Below are positions 42,816 through 54,855 of a DNA stretch of 64,000 nucleotides, piece after piece (position 1 is the first letter of the stretch; every line of letters starts with the position of its first letter). The DNA comes from Panonychus citri (lineage: Eukaryota > Arthropoda > Arachnida > Trombidiformes > Tetranychidae): contig NW_026515408.1 in assembly GCF_014898815.1 (NCBI RefSeq), forward strand, positions 186,001-250,000, in the 5' to 3' direction. The translations under genes were made by a program, and so were the position numbers. Under the pieces are notes generated by a model. The model was given only the letters and a program-made list of their open reading frames with translations, made no database searches and was not told where the DNA came from.

Positions 42816-44254
42816 AGTATTTGCATCTCCCCAATTCTCTATGTCCAAGACTAATAGAGTTAAATTGGGCAACATTTTGATTATCTCGATCAAATCCTCA
42901 TTAGTTATTGAGACATTTTGCATGAGATGGATGAAGAGGTTTTTACAATTAAGGAACTTGACCATAATACTTTTAATCAGCTTCAATGATCCAATAGGTG
43001 AGTTTTGATACTGGATGATAAATAGAATTCAGAATTAAATTCAAGGTAATTCGGAAGGATAATTCATAAGATAGCACAGAAAACTTGCTATTCCTCCAAT
43101 ATATTGAGCGCAATCTTGGACATGTGGATGAGCATTGGAAACTTCGAAATTTTCATCTACCAGTGATAGAACGTCAAAAGAAACACTTCGCAAGCTGGGA
43201 AAACGAGATAAGAACTGGAAGGCCAATTTTTTTGTCGATGTGTTGTCAAAATTGATCTGCTTTAACTTCATGTTTTTTTGTAGAAGCCAAAGACGAGGTT
43301 CAACTAAGTAAAGAAAAAGCCATTAGTATACCGAATGATTTCAAATGGTAACAAATAAATTAATGTAATTACTTGGTGGATCTCTCAGACGAAGAACTTC
43401 AAGATTTGGCATTTGTTTCAAGTAGTAACACAGTTGATAGATTTCTTTGGACATGAAATCATAATCTTTATCTTCCTCATTGTCGTTGTATCCTCTGATT
43501 GAACCTTCGAAGTATTTCACATTCTGACCAAATTTAAATTTTAAGAAATAACTACGAAGAAAAGGTTGATAAAATGAAACCAGATACTCGAGGCTACCAC
43601 AGTGTTTAACAATATCATCGATGTCGACATGACAGCAAAAGTCTATCGTCATAGGAGCCACGGCAAGACATGGAGCTTCACAAATGAGTCCAGTCAATGA
43701 TTTCGATGTTGATAAAACATTGACCAACATTTTACAGGTACACGTGGTTTCGAGCGAACCATCTTTCGTGAAAAACTGCGAGTTCGGTGGAAAAATTGAT
43801 TAGAAAAGATTTTTTCTTCTTGATAAATGAACTCACCCTGAGATTTGGAAACATTTGCGAGACATTTACTCTCTCCATCAATTCGACATCGTTTGTATAA
43901 AGATGATTGGGAGATGCTGCAAGGTCAGATTCGATATCGCGCTCAACTTTGGTCAGAGATAAGGAGAATTAATAAAATGGCGAAGTTAATATAATCTTTT
44001 CGTAAATCAAAATGAAATTGCCTTACTATAGGTAACTTACCATGTAAATGTCGAATTTTTTTCAGTCTCTGTTTCGCCAAAATTTTCCATTCTTTACAAA
44101 CTGATTAATGATAGAAATATGAATCAAGTTTATTTCTAAATAAAATAAGTAGCAAAATTTTCTTACCTGTTGACAGATCCAAAAGCGATTTAAGATCAGG
44201 AATACAATCAAATATACACGATAAACAATCGTAAGGTAAATCACCCAATTCCAT
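42816..44254 (-). pseudogene. F-box/LRR-like gene, subfamily A, C-terminus lost
   Basis: Exons in gene order 44167-44254, 44041-44100, 43837-43946, 43373-43775, 43089-43303, 42816-43010. Exons 1-5 are in phase. Exon 5 ends with a GC donor (ATA|gcaag) instead of GT. Exon 6 breaks at 42816, after WGDANTI, into Rho-flank DNA and would end with a short foreign tail (about 8 residues), losing roughly the last 62 residues. It could still give a truncated protein with a full F-box, so it may not be dead. Confidence 0.75.
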
Positions 44255-44594
44255 TGTAAAAAATCTAATTATTTGTAAAAATATTGAACAGAAAGTGGAA
44301 ATTACTAAATTCACAAGTTGAATGAAGATTAACAATATCTCAACTGTTAAGGTCAACTGGTTTAAATCAACTGGTGTTTTTTTTTCAAAAGCAGAGAAAA
44401 CTAATGAAGCCCCGGAGCGCACTCACTGCGAACTTGCTGATAGTTTATCCTTTTCGATAAACTTATCAATTTCAGTTAAATATAATGACTCCTCCCTTTC
44501 AAAAAAACCGAACCTTAAGCCAAAAAAGTTTGAGTTAAAAAGAATAACAATTGAATTAAAAGTAAAAGTTTGAACTTTATCAATATGAAAAAAT
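44255..44594. promoter_or_regulatory. Upstream block of the 44254 gene
   Basis: Repeats the subfamily A promoter block (gccccggagcgcactcactg, cttttcgataaacttatc); same at 47520-47690 and 20390-20530. Confidence 0.4.
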
Positions 44595-45040
44595 CCAAAT
44601 CCTCATTCGTAATGGAAATTTTGTCAATGAGATGCATGCACAGGTTTTTACAATTAGGAAACTTGACCATAAGACTTTTAATCAGCTTCAACGATTCGAC
44701 AGGCGAATTTTGATACTAATGATTGACAGAATTCGAAATTGAGATAAATTCATAAGATAGCACAGACAGGCCAATGTCTTTGTCGATATGTTGTCAAAAT
44801 CGATCTGCTTCAGTTTCATGGTTTTTGATAAAGGTCAACGCGAGGTTCAACTTAGTAAAGAAAAAGTCATTAGTATACCAAAAGATTTTGGACGATCATA
44901 ATTCATTATTATAATTACTCGGTAAATCTTTCAGACGAAGAACTTCAAGATTTAGCATTTGTTTCATAGTAGACATATTTCTTCAATCAAATATACACGA
45001 TAAGCAATCGTAAGACAAATCAGCCAATTCCATTGTAACA
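44595..45040 (-). pseudogene. Severely degraded F-box copy
   Basis: Small pieces in gene order collapsed together: exon 1 start (about 44985-45033), exon 4 end (44924-44970), exon 5 start (44766-44850), exon 6 start (44600-44710). All introns and most coding sequence are missing. Confidence 0.65.
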
Positions 45041-45129
45041 AATTTTATTAGTTTTAGTCAATTAGTCTTAAAGAATCGATCACAAATAATTAAAACACGA
45101 AGAATTGATTGAAAATTCGAGCTCAATTA

Positions 45130-45318
45130 CAGTGGACTACACTTATCGTAATTTTTGTTTGAAAGTCACCATGTAGTGTTTCTTAGTTATTTAGGCATGT
45201 TGAACCCTTACATTTGGTGTGATAATTAGAAATGAGTAAAGGGTTAACAATGTTAACTTAACATTGAGCTCTTAGTCTACATAGCACACTGATCTTGCGA
45301 TAAGTGTGTAGTCTACTG
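45130..45318. mobile_element. Mariner-like MITE with TA target
   Basis: 189 bp with ends CAGTGGACTACACTTATCG and, read inward from the right, CAGTAGACTACACACTTATC, bounded by TA on each side (45128-45129, 45319-45320). The paralogous empty site is ttcgagcttaattaatacg at about 24250. CAGT ends and TA duplication are typical of Tc1/mariner-derived MITEs. Confidence 0.85.
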
Positions 45319-45329
45319 TAATATGAATT

Positions 45330-45695
45330 TCAATAAACGCGCCACTTTTGTAAGAATTCATAATCGATCTTTAAAGGACTCGCAACATCTTCGTTCAATA
45401 TGTATCGTGTATATGAGCGAGCGCCGAATATTTGGCCATCGTTACGCAAGATAAAATTTATTCTTCGACCTGCTGATGTACAGAATTTATCGAGTGTACC
45501 AATGATATTTGCATCTTCCCAATTCTCTACAGTCAAGACAAATAGATTTGGCAGAACTTTGATTATCTCGATAAGATCTTCATTAGTTATCGTGAAAACC
45601 CTTCGTAGGATATCAATGGAAAGGTTTTTACAATTAGAAAACTTGACCATAATACTTTTAATTAGATTTAATGATTCGACGGGTGAGCCTTGATA
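45330..45695 (-). pseudogene. Orphan F-box exon 6, subfamily B
   Basis: A full open exon 6 (YQGSPVESLNLIKS to FLQKWRVY) with two codons missing in VLPNLTLF. It is nearly the same as exon 6 at 53267-53638, but its upstream exons are absent; at 45700 it joins the 3' flank of the next gene. Confidence 0.8.
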
Positions 45696-45852
45696 CTGAA
45701 TGATAAATAGAATTAATTGGTTCAATATACTAGTGAACAGACACTTTAAAGTTTAAAAACTAAAGTGCAGAATTTTCATTGTTCGTTTCATGTAATAAGA
45801 AAAACCGAATATTGAACAATTTAAAGATTGAAAAGAAATTCAATACTTTTCA

Positions 45853-47466
45853 TTAACAACGAAAAAAGCTCCGGATGAATTTGTTGTCGGTCTTCAAATG
45901 ATTCGTAACATCTTCGTTCAATGTATATCGTAAATGATCCTGTCCAGGCCGTGCGATTCCACCTTCGATCATCGCGAAGCAAGTAAAAGGATATTCGACG
46001 ACCTATTGATTGACAAAACTTATCGATTGTCTCAATAGTAATATTTGCATCACCCCAATTCTTTATATTCAAGACTAATAGAGTTAAATTGGGCAACATT
46101 TTGATTATTTCGGTCAAATCCTCATCAGTTATTGCAGTATTTCTCAGAGATGAATGCACAGGTTTGTACAATTAGGAAACTTGACCATAAGACTTTTAAT
46201 CAGCTTAAACGACCCGACAGGCAAGTTTTGATTCTGGATGATAAATATTAATAGAATTCGGAATTAAGATTAATTCATAAGATAGCACAGAAAACTTACT
46301 ATTCCTTCAATGTAAAACGCACAGTCTTGGATATTCGGATAAGTATTGGAAACTTGAAAATTTCATCTTCATCTCTAACTGGTCGAATGCTGAAAGAAAC
46401 ACTTCGCAAGTTGGGAAAACGAGATAAGAACTGGAAGGCCAATGTTTTTATCGTAATGTTGTCAAAATCGATCTGCTTCAGTTTCATGTTTTCGGTAAAG
46501 GCCAAAGACGAGGCTCAACTAAGTAAGAAAAAGTCATTAATATAACAAATAATTTCAGATAATAAATTATAAATTATTGTAATTACTTGGTGGTTCTTTC
46601 AGATGCAGAACTTCAAGATTTGGCATTTGTTTCAAGTAATAACATAGCAAATATATTTGTTTGAACATGAAATCATAATCTTTATCTTCCTCATCGTCGT
46701 CGTATCCTTCAATTGAACCTTCAAGTATTTGACATTCTGACCAAATTTATATTTTAAGAAATAACTGCCAAGAAAAGGTCGATACAATGAAACCAGGTAC
46801 TCTAGGCTACCACAGTGTTTAACAATATCATCGATGTCGACATGACAGCAAAAGTCTATCGTCATAGGAGCCACGGCAAGACATGGAGCTTCACAAATGA
46901 GTCCAGTCAATGATTTCGAAGTTGATAAAACATTGACCAACATTTTACAGGTACAAATGTCTTCCAGCGTATACTCTTTCGTGAAAAACTGCGAGTTTAA
47001 GGAAAAATTGATTAGAAAAGAATTTTTCTTCTTGATAAATGGACTCACCTTGAGATTTGGAAACATTTGCGAGACATTTACTCTCTCCATCAATTCGACA
47101 TCGTTTGTATAAAGATGATTGGGAGATGCTGCAAGGTCAGATTCGATATCGCGCTCAACTTTGGTCAGAGATAAGGAGAATTAATAAAATGGCGAAGTTA
47201 ATATAATCTTTTCGTAAATCAAAATGAAATTGCCTTACTATAGTTAACTTACCATGTAAATGTCGAATTTTTTTCAGTCTCTGTTTCGCCAAAATTTTCC
47301 ATTCTTTACAAACTGATTAATGATAGAAATATGAATCAAGTTTATTTCTAAATAAAATAAGTAGCAAAATTGTCTTACCTGTTGAGAGATCCAAAAGCGA
47401 TTTAAGATCAGGAATACAATCAAATATACACGATAAACAATCGTAAGGTAAATCACCCAATTCCAT
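45853..47466 (-). pseudogene. F-box/LRR-like gene, subfamily A, several frameshifts
   Basis: Exons in gene order 47379-47466, 47253-47312, 47049-47158, 46587-46988, 46300-46518, 45853-46233. Exons 1-3 are good. Exon 4 is one base short near FEGSIEG (ccttcaagtatttg), exon 5 two bases short (one near EIFEVSN), exon 6 has losses near the LLRN and GSYTRY positions plus an extra codon (DANITIET). Upstream flank is a near copy of that of the 44254 gene. Confidence 0.85.
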
Positions 47467-48519
47467 TGTAAAAAGTCTAATTATTTGTAAAAATATTGAA
47501 CAGAAAGTGGAAACTACTAAATTCACAAGTTGAAATATCTCAACTGTTAAGGTCAACTGGTTTAAATCAACTGATTTTTTTTCAAAAGCAGAGAAAACTA
47601 ATGAAGCCCCGGAGCGCATTCACTGCGAACTTGCTGATAGTTTATCCTTTTCGATAAACTTATCAATTTTTAGTTAAATAAAATTTCTCCTCCCTTTTAC
47701 AAAAACCGAACCTTAAGCCAAAAAAGTTTGAGTTAAAAAGAATAACAATTGAATTAAAAGTAAAAGTTTGAACTTTATCAATATGAAAATGCGTTTGTTT
47801 GAAATTATTGATCGCAAAAGAGCCTCAAACATTTTGATTCGACGCATATTGAGCACATAAAACCATTCCAAGAACTTGAACATCTATTTCCATGATGCGA
47901 TACTATTCCATTGCTTACAGGATTTACCGATAGTGTGAATAACACCTCAACCTTCCTAATTCTCTATCTAATATTATTTGAAATAAATTCTCAAGTATGT
48001 TGTGAACCAATGGATGAACAACTCAATACAGAGTAAAGAGTAATATATTATCAATTTTCGCCGTAAATTCATAACTAAATGGATAAAATATCACTTGTAT
48101 GCGTTCTTCAATTGAATGTTTAGTCGAACTCAATTTTCTAGGATGTATAAGGCCACTAAATAACTGAGGCTTCTAACTTTTTCGACTCCATAGGTGATAA
48201 AAGACCGAACTTTACCTGATCCGTTAGCCATTCACTGGCCAACAAGTCAATGAATTTATATTCACTTGTCGAAACTTAATCTATTTCGACTGATCGATAA
48301 AAGATTGAATTAAAATGGCCTACTCTTTACTTCTCCTTTCTCTTTTAGTTCAATTAAACGATAAACAATAATGTATCAATATAATTATCTAATTTTATAA
48401 TTACCAATCAATTTCTGAGAAATAATATCATTTTTATGAGAAGAAATGTTTTTTCATAATAAATTTCATATTTTTCAAGGTTATTTCAGTCAGTTCAAAG
48501 TAGATTACTTTGGATGGAT
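47467..48519. other. Upstream and spacer DNA
   Basis: Promoter-like block to 47690, then DNA shared with 20560-20960. An insert of about 250 bp (47930-48182) is present here and not there; its ends show no obvious inverted repeats. No gene. Confidence 0.45.
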
Positions 48520-49208
48520 AAAACAACAATTAGGGAACTCGACCATAACGCTTTTAATCAGCTTGATACGGGGCAATTCACACTAAAAATAAAAAGAATT
48601 TAAACATAAGCTGAAATAAAGATAATAAATAGAACTTACAGTTACGATAATACGAAGGACACAATCTTGGATATTCAGGTGAATGTCGGAAACAGAAAAA
48701 ACCTCATCTTCGTTTCTAATGCAACGAATATTCAAAAAGATACTTCGTAAATCAGGAAAAAGAGATAAGAACTGGAAAGTTGAAGTTCTTGTCGATCCTC
48801 TAACTAACGGTTTCGAAGTTGACAAAACATTGACCAACATTCTACAGGTACATGTGGTTCCGCGCGTATAACCTTTGGTTAAAAACTTGAAGTTCGATAT
48901 GAAAATGATTAGAAAAAGACTTTTTTCTTCTCGTTAAATGGACTCACCTTGAGGTTTGGAAGAATTTGAGAGACATTTACTCTCTCCATCAATTCGACAT
49001 CGTCTGTGTAAAGATATGTGGGAGATGCTGCAAGATTAGAATAGATATCGCTCTCAACTTTGATGGCAATTGGAATTGAGAATATGGTAGAGTTAATTCA
49101 ACCTTTCCGTAAATCACAATGAAAATTATCTTATTATTATTAACTTACCATGTAAATGTCGAATTTTTCTCAATTTTCGTTTCACCAAAATGTTCCATTG
49201 TTTACAAA
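48520..49208 (-). pseudogene. F-box copy with in-frame exon 4-exon 5 fusion
   Basis: Exon 2 (49149-49208) and exon 3 (48948-49057) are intact. Exon 4 starts at 48885 and after NVLSTSKPLV passes directly, in frame, into the middle of exon 5 (RTSTFQFLSLFPDLRSI) which ends at a GT donor at 48640. A scrap of diverged exon 6 lies at 48530-48580. Exon 1 is missing. Confidence 0.8.
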
Positions 49209-50270
49209 CTGATCAAGAATAAATATATTAATTTAATCTCATTTCTAAATAAATCTAATTATTCGACTAATCGATAAGAGATTAAATAAGATTTTTTCTT
49301 TTTTCTAGAAGCAAAATTTAATAAAAAGATGAACAACAGTGCACACAATCAATTGAATCATTAATCTTTAAATTGAGAGGATTGAAAAACATTAGGTTTT
49401 CGATTAGTTAATCAAAATAACCACAGTTTAATCACTCAAATCGCAAAGTGAGATAATTTTTGCTCCAAACTAAATTTCTGTGGCTGTATGATTACCGATC
49501 AATCGAAAGGATTCCAGAAAATAAAACGAAACTTCGAAGCTCAGTTTTTCAGCCAAAATCATTCGCTGATATTTTTTGACTCTTTTGAACTAATAATTAA
49601 ATAATAATATTTTTATTTATCAAAGATTAAGAAGGTTTATACTATTCAAATAACAGTGGAAAAAACTTTCTTACGAAAGTTTTTAAGGTTAGTTAGACCC
49701 GTGGCTTATTGAAATGGATATCGTTTTTAATCGAAAATTCAAAACTAAATTTCTTCTTTCTCGTCTTTCTTTTCTCTCTCTCTGTCTGTCTTTCTTTCTT
49801 TTAAAATGCGCGCTGTAAAAAGCTTATTTGCGCATGCTTACATAAAAATCTTTGAGTCAGAATTTCTCATGAACGGCTACTCAGATTTTTTTCGTAACTG
49901 TAGTATTTTCTGCTCTATTTTTTGATACCTCAACATCTCATAGAATCCTTTTATCTTGAGCTCAATCTTTACCCAAAATTTGAGCTTATCTTATTCAAGT
50001 TTGTAGATGATTTGAAACATTTATTGATTCAAGTAGTTAGTAAACAAACAATGACAATTGACTTGACAATTAGAAACCGAATCGTATCGTCTTGACGATC
50101 TAAAGTTAATAGCAACAGCAGCAGAGAGATGAAGAGATGACTGGGTCGCGCTTTGAAATTATACATGTAAAGAGCTAATATCAAGATTGAAAACAATACT
50201 ACATACTGTAGTTTATTATTGAGACTCAAGATGATTTTCACTGTTCATTTAATAAGAAAAACCGAATGTT
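49209..50270. other. Spacer with one insert
   Basis: R1-type flank (49500-49640), then about 360 bp (49648-50008) absent from the parallel sequence at 57316; this insert has a pyrimidine-rich tract (49750-49803) and no clear terminal repeats. 50009-50240 is old subfamily A 3' flank. No gene. Confidence 0.45.
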
Positions 50271-50405
50271 GATCAAATCCTCATTAGTTATCGACAACCA
50301 TGAACTGAATGCACACGTTTTTATAATTAGGGAACTTGATCATAATACTTTTAATTAGATTCAAGGGTCTGAAAGATAAGCTTTGATGCTGGATGAGTAA
50401 CAGAA
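50271..50405 (-). pseudogene. F-box exon 6 scrap
   Basis: A short piece of exon 6 (reverse of cctcattagttatcgacaac to gataagctttgatgctggat), parallel to 57555-57715 and 23996-24190. Confidence 0.6.
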
Positions 50406-50475
50406 TTCAAATTTAAGGCTATGTTGAGTAAAAAAGTCGAAGTGATTACAAATTCGAGCTTAATGAATAAAAATT

Positions 50476-52064
50476 TCAATAAACGAACTTTTGTAAGAAT
50501 TCATTATCGATCTTTAAAGGACTCGCAACATCTTCGTTCAATGCAAATCGAGTATATGAGCGAACCCTGGTTCCATCATTTGCTCGCTCATCGCCACGCA
50601 AGATGCAATTTATTCTTCGATCTGTTGATTTGCAGAACTGATCGAGTGTCCCAATAGTATTTGCATCCCCACAATTCTCCCTATTCAAGACAATAAGAGT
50701 TAAATTGGGCAAAATTTTTATCATCTCGATAAGATGTTCTTTAGTTAGCAACAATTCTCGCATCAAATCAATGTACAGGTTTGTACAATTAGGGAACTTG
50801 ACCATAATACTTTCAATAAGCTTGAAACATCCGTTAGTTGGCTCTTTCTGTTGAATAATAAATGCAATCAAAATCAAAATAACAAAAATATAAATGAATA
50901 AAGATGAAAACTTACTCCGTATATATTTAGAATTACATCTTGAACATTCAGATGAGTATGCGAATCAGGAAATCCTTCATCTTTACTCTTGACTCCACGA
51001 ATATCCAAATGTATACTTCGTAAATCAGGAAACAAAGGCAAGAACTGGAAGACTGGTGATCTCAATGACATCTCTTCGAATCGAATCTCTTTCAGTTTCA
51101 TTTTTGGTAAAGGCCAAAGACGAGGTTCAACTGATGGCGAAAAAAACGATTAGTATAAATGATCAATAACTTATTTGATATAACTTACTTAGTGGGTTTT
51201 CCAGATTCAGAACTTCAAGATTTGGCATTTGCTCCAAGTAGCGACATGATAAATTTATTTCTTCCTCCATGGAATCGATATCTTCATCTTCATCGTAGAG
51301 TCGTATGATATAACCGTCAAAGTGTTTCAAATTTTGTCCGAATTTATATTTAAAGAAATAACTGTCTCGAAAATCTTCATCCAATATATTCATATACTCG
51401 AGACTGCCACAGTGTTTAACAATCTCATCGACATGGACTTGACCAGAGTGTTGGACTATATTGCTGGAACAACATTGAGTGTCACACATAAATCCAACCA
51501 GCGGCTTCGCTATTGATGACAAAATATTGACCATCATTTTACCAGTACATTTGTCACCATGAACAGGACTCAGGATAAAACTGAAAAGTTAAAATTGGAA
51601 ATAGATTGATGAGTAATTTTGTCTCATATCTTTAAATAATAGTCTCACCTTGAGGTTCGGTAATAACTGAGAGACATTAACTCTCTCCATTAATTCAACA
51701 TCATCCGTGTAGATGTGATTGTCAGATGAAAAAGGGACATAAGGTAAATAGGATTCACTAGCGACTTGATAAGAAGAATGATGCAAAAGAAAAACAGAAT
51801 TAATCTAACCTTTCCAATGATCGAAATGAACTTGTCTTACCATGTAAATGTCGAATTTTTTTCAATCTCTGTTTCACCAAAATGTTCCATTGTTTACAAA
51901 CTGACCAATCAAGTAAAACGATGAAAACAACAATTTAATCTCATTTCTAAATAAAAAAGCAGCAAAATTGTCTTACCTGTTGATAGATTGAAAAGTAGTT
52001 TAAGATTCGAAAAACAATCAAATATACACGATAAACAATCGTAAGGTAAATCACCCAATTCCAT
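50476..52064 (-). pseudogene. F-box/LRR-like gene, subfamily B, frameshift at start of exon 4
   Basis: Exons in gene order 51977-52064, 51841-51900, 51649-51764, 51189-51580, 50916-51130, 50476-50847. Everything is in phase except exon 4, which lacks two bases in its first ten codons (ctcaggataaaact versus ctcagggataaaaact in the gene at 24272), so reading runs into an early stop. Exon 6 starts KEPTNGCFKLIES and ends FLQKFVY. All splice sites are intact, so decay is recent. Confidence 0.8.
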
Positions 52065-52235
52065 TGTAACAAATGTAATTATTTCTAGAAAATGAATGAA
52101 AATACAAAAAAGAACAAACTTTCATAAACTGGAATAAATTGACTCTTATCAATCAATTGTTGATTTAAAAAGAAAAGAAAAGAAAATGATAACTGAGTCG
52201 ATCGATCGGTTAAAGAGAAAAAAAACTTTTTTCAT

Positions 52236-53060
52236 TCACAACGCAAAAACTCCGAGCGAACGAATTTGCTGTCGGCCTCGAGATGATTCGCAACATCTTC
52301 GTTTAGTGCATATTGTGTATATGTTCGATTTCCAAGTGTGATTCCATTTTCTATCATCGCGAAACAAGTAAAAGGATATTCGACGACCTGTTGATTTACA
52401 GTATTTATCAATTATATCAATAGTATTCGCATCTCCACAATTCTTTATATCCAAGACAAAAAGAGTTAAATTGGGTAAAACTTTGATTATCTCGATCAAA
52501 CTCTCATTAGTTATCGACAGCCTTTCCATGAGACAAATGAAAAGGTTTTTACAATTAGGGAACTTGACCATAATACTTTTAATTAGATTCATTGGGTCGA
52601 CTTCTGGACATTGATACTGAAACTGATAAAAAGAATTTAGAATTAAATAAAATTCATAAGATACTACAGAATACTTACTATTTCAATGTGTAGAGCGCAT
52701 TCTTGGATATTCGGGTGAGCATTGGAAACTTCGAAAACATCATCTTTATCTTCCACTGTTCGAATATCAAGAGAAACACTCCGTAAATCGGGAAAAAGAG
52801 ATGCGAACTGCAAGGCGAATGATTCAGTCGACACGATTTCAAATTCGATCTGTTTCAGGTTCATGTTTTTCGGAAAAGGCCAACAAGCTTCAACTAATTG
52901 AAAGAAAAGTCATTATTGTACCAATCTACGACAAATAATTCATTACATAATGGCTCTTTCATATGCAGAACTTCCAGATTTGGCATTTGAACTTGAAATT
53001 GGGGAACATTTTCGAGACATTTACTCTACCCATCAATTCGACATCGTTCGTAAATAAATC
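52236..53060 (-). pseudogene. F-box fragment, exons 5-6 and collapsed exons 3-4
   Basis: Exon 6 (52236 to about 52613) is frameshifted near its end (IYTICTKRRCCESSRG). Exon 5 (52678-52895) reads NLKQIEFEIVSTESFALQFA. To its right, the end of exon 4 (MPNLEVL) is joined directly to exon 3 (VNVSKMFPNF) with the bulk of exon 4 and intron 3 missing. Confidence 0.8.
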
Positions 53061-53266
53061 AACATTTGCTATTCCATTTTCAGAATAGAAGAAACAAAAA
53101 CAATTCAATTATTAATAAAAAGCAACCAAAGATTCACAATTAAAAATTGTCTTCTCATAAAAACAACTTTATTTTGACAATGAATAGAAAACACTAACAG
53201 TATCTTTTGATATATTACATAAAAAAGGCGAAGTGATTAATAATTCGAGCTTAATTAATACGTATT

Positions 53267-54855
53267 TTAATAAACGTGGCACTTTTGTAAGAATTCATAA
53301 TCGATCTTTAAAGGACTCGCATCATCTTCGTTCAATACGTATCGTGTATATGAGCGAGCGCCGATTGTTTGGCCATCGCTACGCAAGATGAAATTTATTC
53401 TTCGACCTGCTGATTTACAGAATTTATCGAGTGTCTCAATGATATTTGCATCTTCCCAATTCTCTACAGTCAAGACAAATAGAGTTAGATTTGGCAGAAC
53501 TTTGATTATCTCGATAAGATCTCCATTAGTTATCGTGAAAACCCTTCGTAGGATATCAATGGAAAGGTTTTTACAATTAGGGAACTTGACCATAATACTT
53601 TTAATTAGATTTAATGATTCGACGGGTGAGCCTTGATACTGAATGATAAATAGAATTAAAATTAGAATTACGAAAATAAATAAAGCTGAAAAACTTACTT
53701 TGTGTATTTTTAGAACTACATCTTGGACATTCTGATGAGTATGCGAATCAGGAAATCCTTCATCTTTACCCTTGACTTCACGAATATACAAACGGATAGT
53801 TCGTAAGTGAGGAAAAAAAGGCAGGAACTGGAAGACTGACGAACTTGATCTTATGTCTAGAAATCGAATCTCTTTAGTTTCATCTTTGGTAAAGGCCAAA
53901 GACGAGGTTCAACTGAAGGCGAAAAGAAAACGATTAGAATACATGATCAATCACTTTTCTAATATAATTACTTATTGGTTCATTCAGACTCAGAACTTCA
54001 AGATTCGGCATTTGCTCCAAGTAGCGACATAGTAAATTTATTTCTTCAAAGTTGTAATCATAATCTTCATCTTTTTCAATAATGTCGTACTCTGTGATAT
54101 AACCTTCAAAGTATTTCAAACTTTGCCCGAATTTATATTTAAAGAAATAACTTTCAAGAAAAGGTTCATCCAATATTTCCATATACTTGAGGTTGCCACA
54201 GTGTTTAACGATCTCGTCGACATTGACTTGACATTTAGAGTGTATTTCATCGCTGGAACAACATTGAGTTTCACACATAAGTCCAACTAGCGGGTTCGCT
54301 GTTGTTGACAAAATATTGACCACCATTTTACCAGTACATTCGCCATACAGATTAGGATTCAAGGATAAAAACTGAAAAAGTTTAAATTGATTAGTCATTT
54401 TGTTTCTTATCCTTTAGTAATGATCTCACCTTGAGGTTCGGTAAAAACTGAGAGACATTAACTCTCTCCATTAATTCAACATCATCCGTGTAGATGTGAT
54501 TGTCCGATGAAAAAGGGACATATGATAAATAATGTTCTCTCTCGACTTAATTAGAAAAATGATGAACAAGAAAAAAGAATTAATCTAACCTTTCCAATGA
54601 TCGAAATGAACTTGACTTACCATGTAAATGTCGAATTTTTTTCAGTCGCCGTTTCACCAAAATGTTCCATTGTTTACAAACTGACCAATCAAGTAAAACG
54701 ATGAAAACATGATTTCTCTCATCTGTCATCTCATTTCTCAATAGAAAATGCACAAAAATTTTCTTACCTGTTGACAGATCCAAAAGCTGTTTGAGATTCG
54801 AAAAACAATCAAATATACACGATAAACAATCGTAGGGTAAATCAATTAGTTCCAT
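53267..54855 (-). pseudogene. F-box/LRR-like gene, subfamily B, one frameshift in exon 5
   Basis: Exons in gene order 54768-54855, 54621-54680, 54430-54545, 53972-54371, 53699-53912, 53267-53638. F-box MELIDLPYDCLSCIFDCFSNL with VCKQWNILVKRRLKK. Exon 5 is 214 nt rather than 215: one C is missing in ctctttagtttc, which throws KLKEIRF out of frame. All other exons and splice sites are good. Confidence 0.8.

Noticed and set aside
49730..49810. Pyrimidine-rich tract as a polypurine tract of an LTR element
   Set aside because: No LTR, PBS or coding sequence around it.
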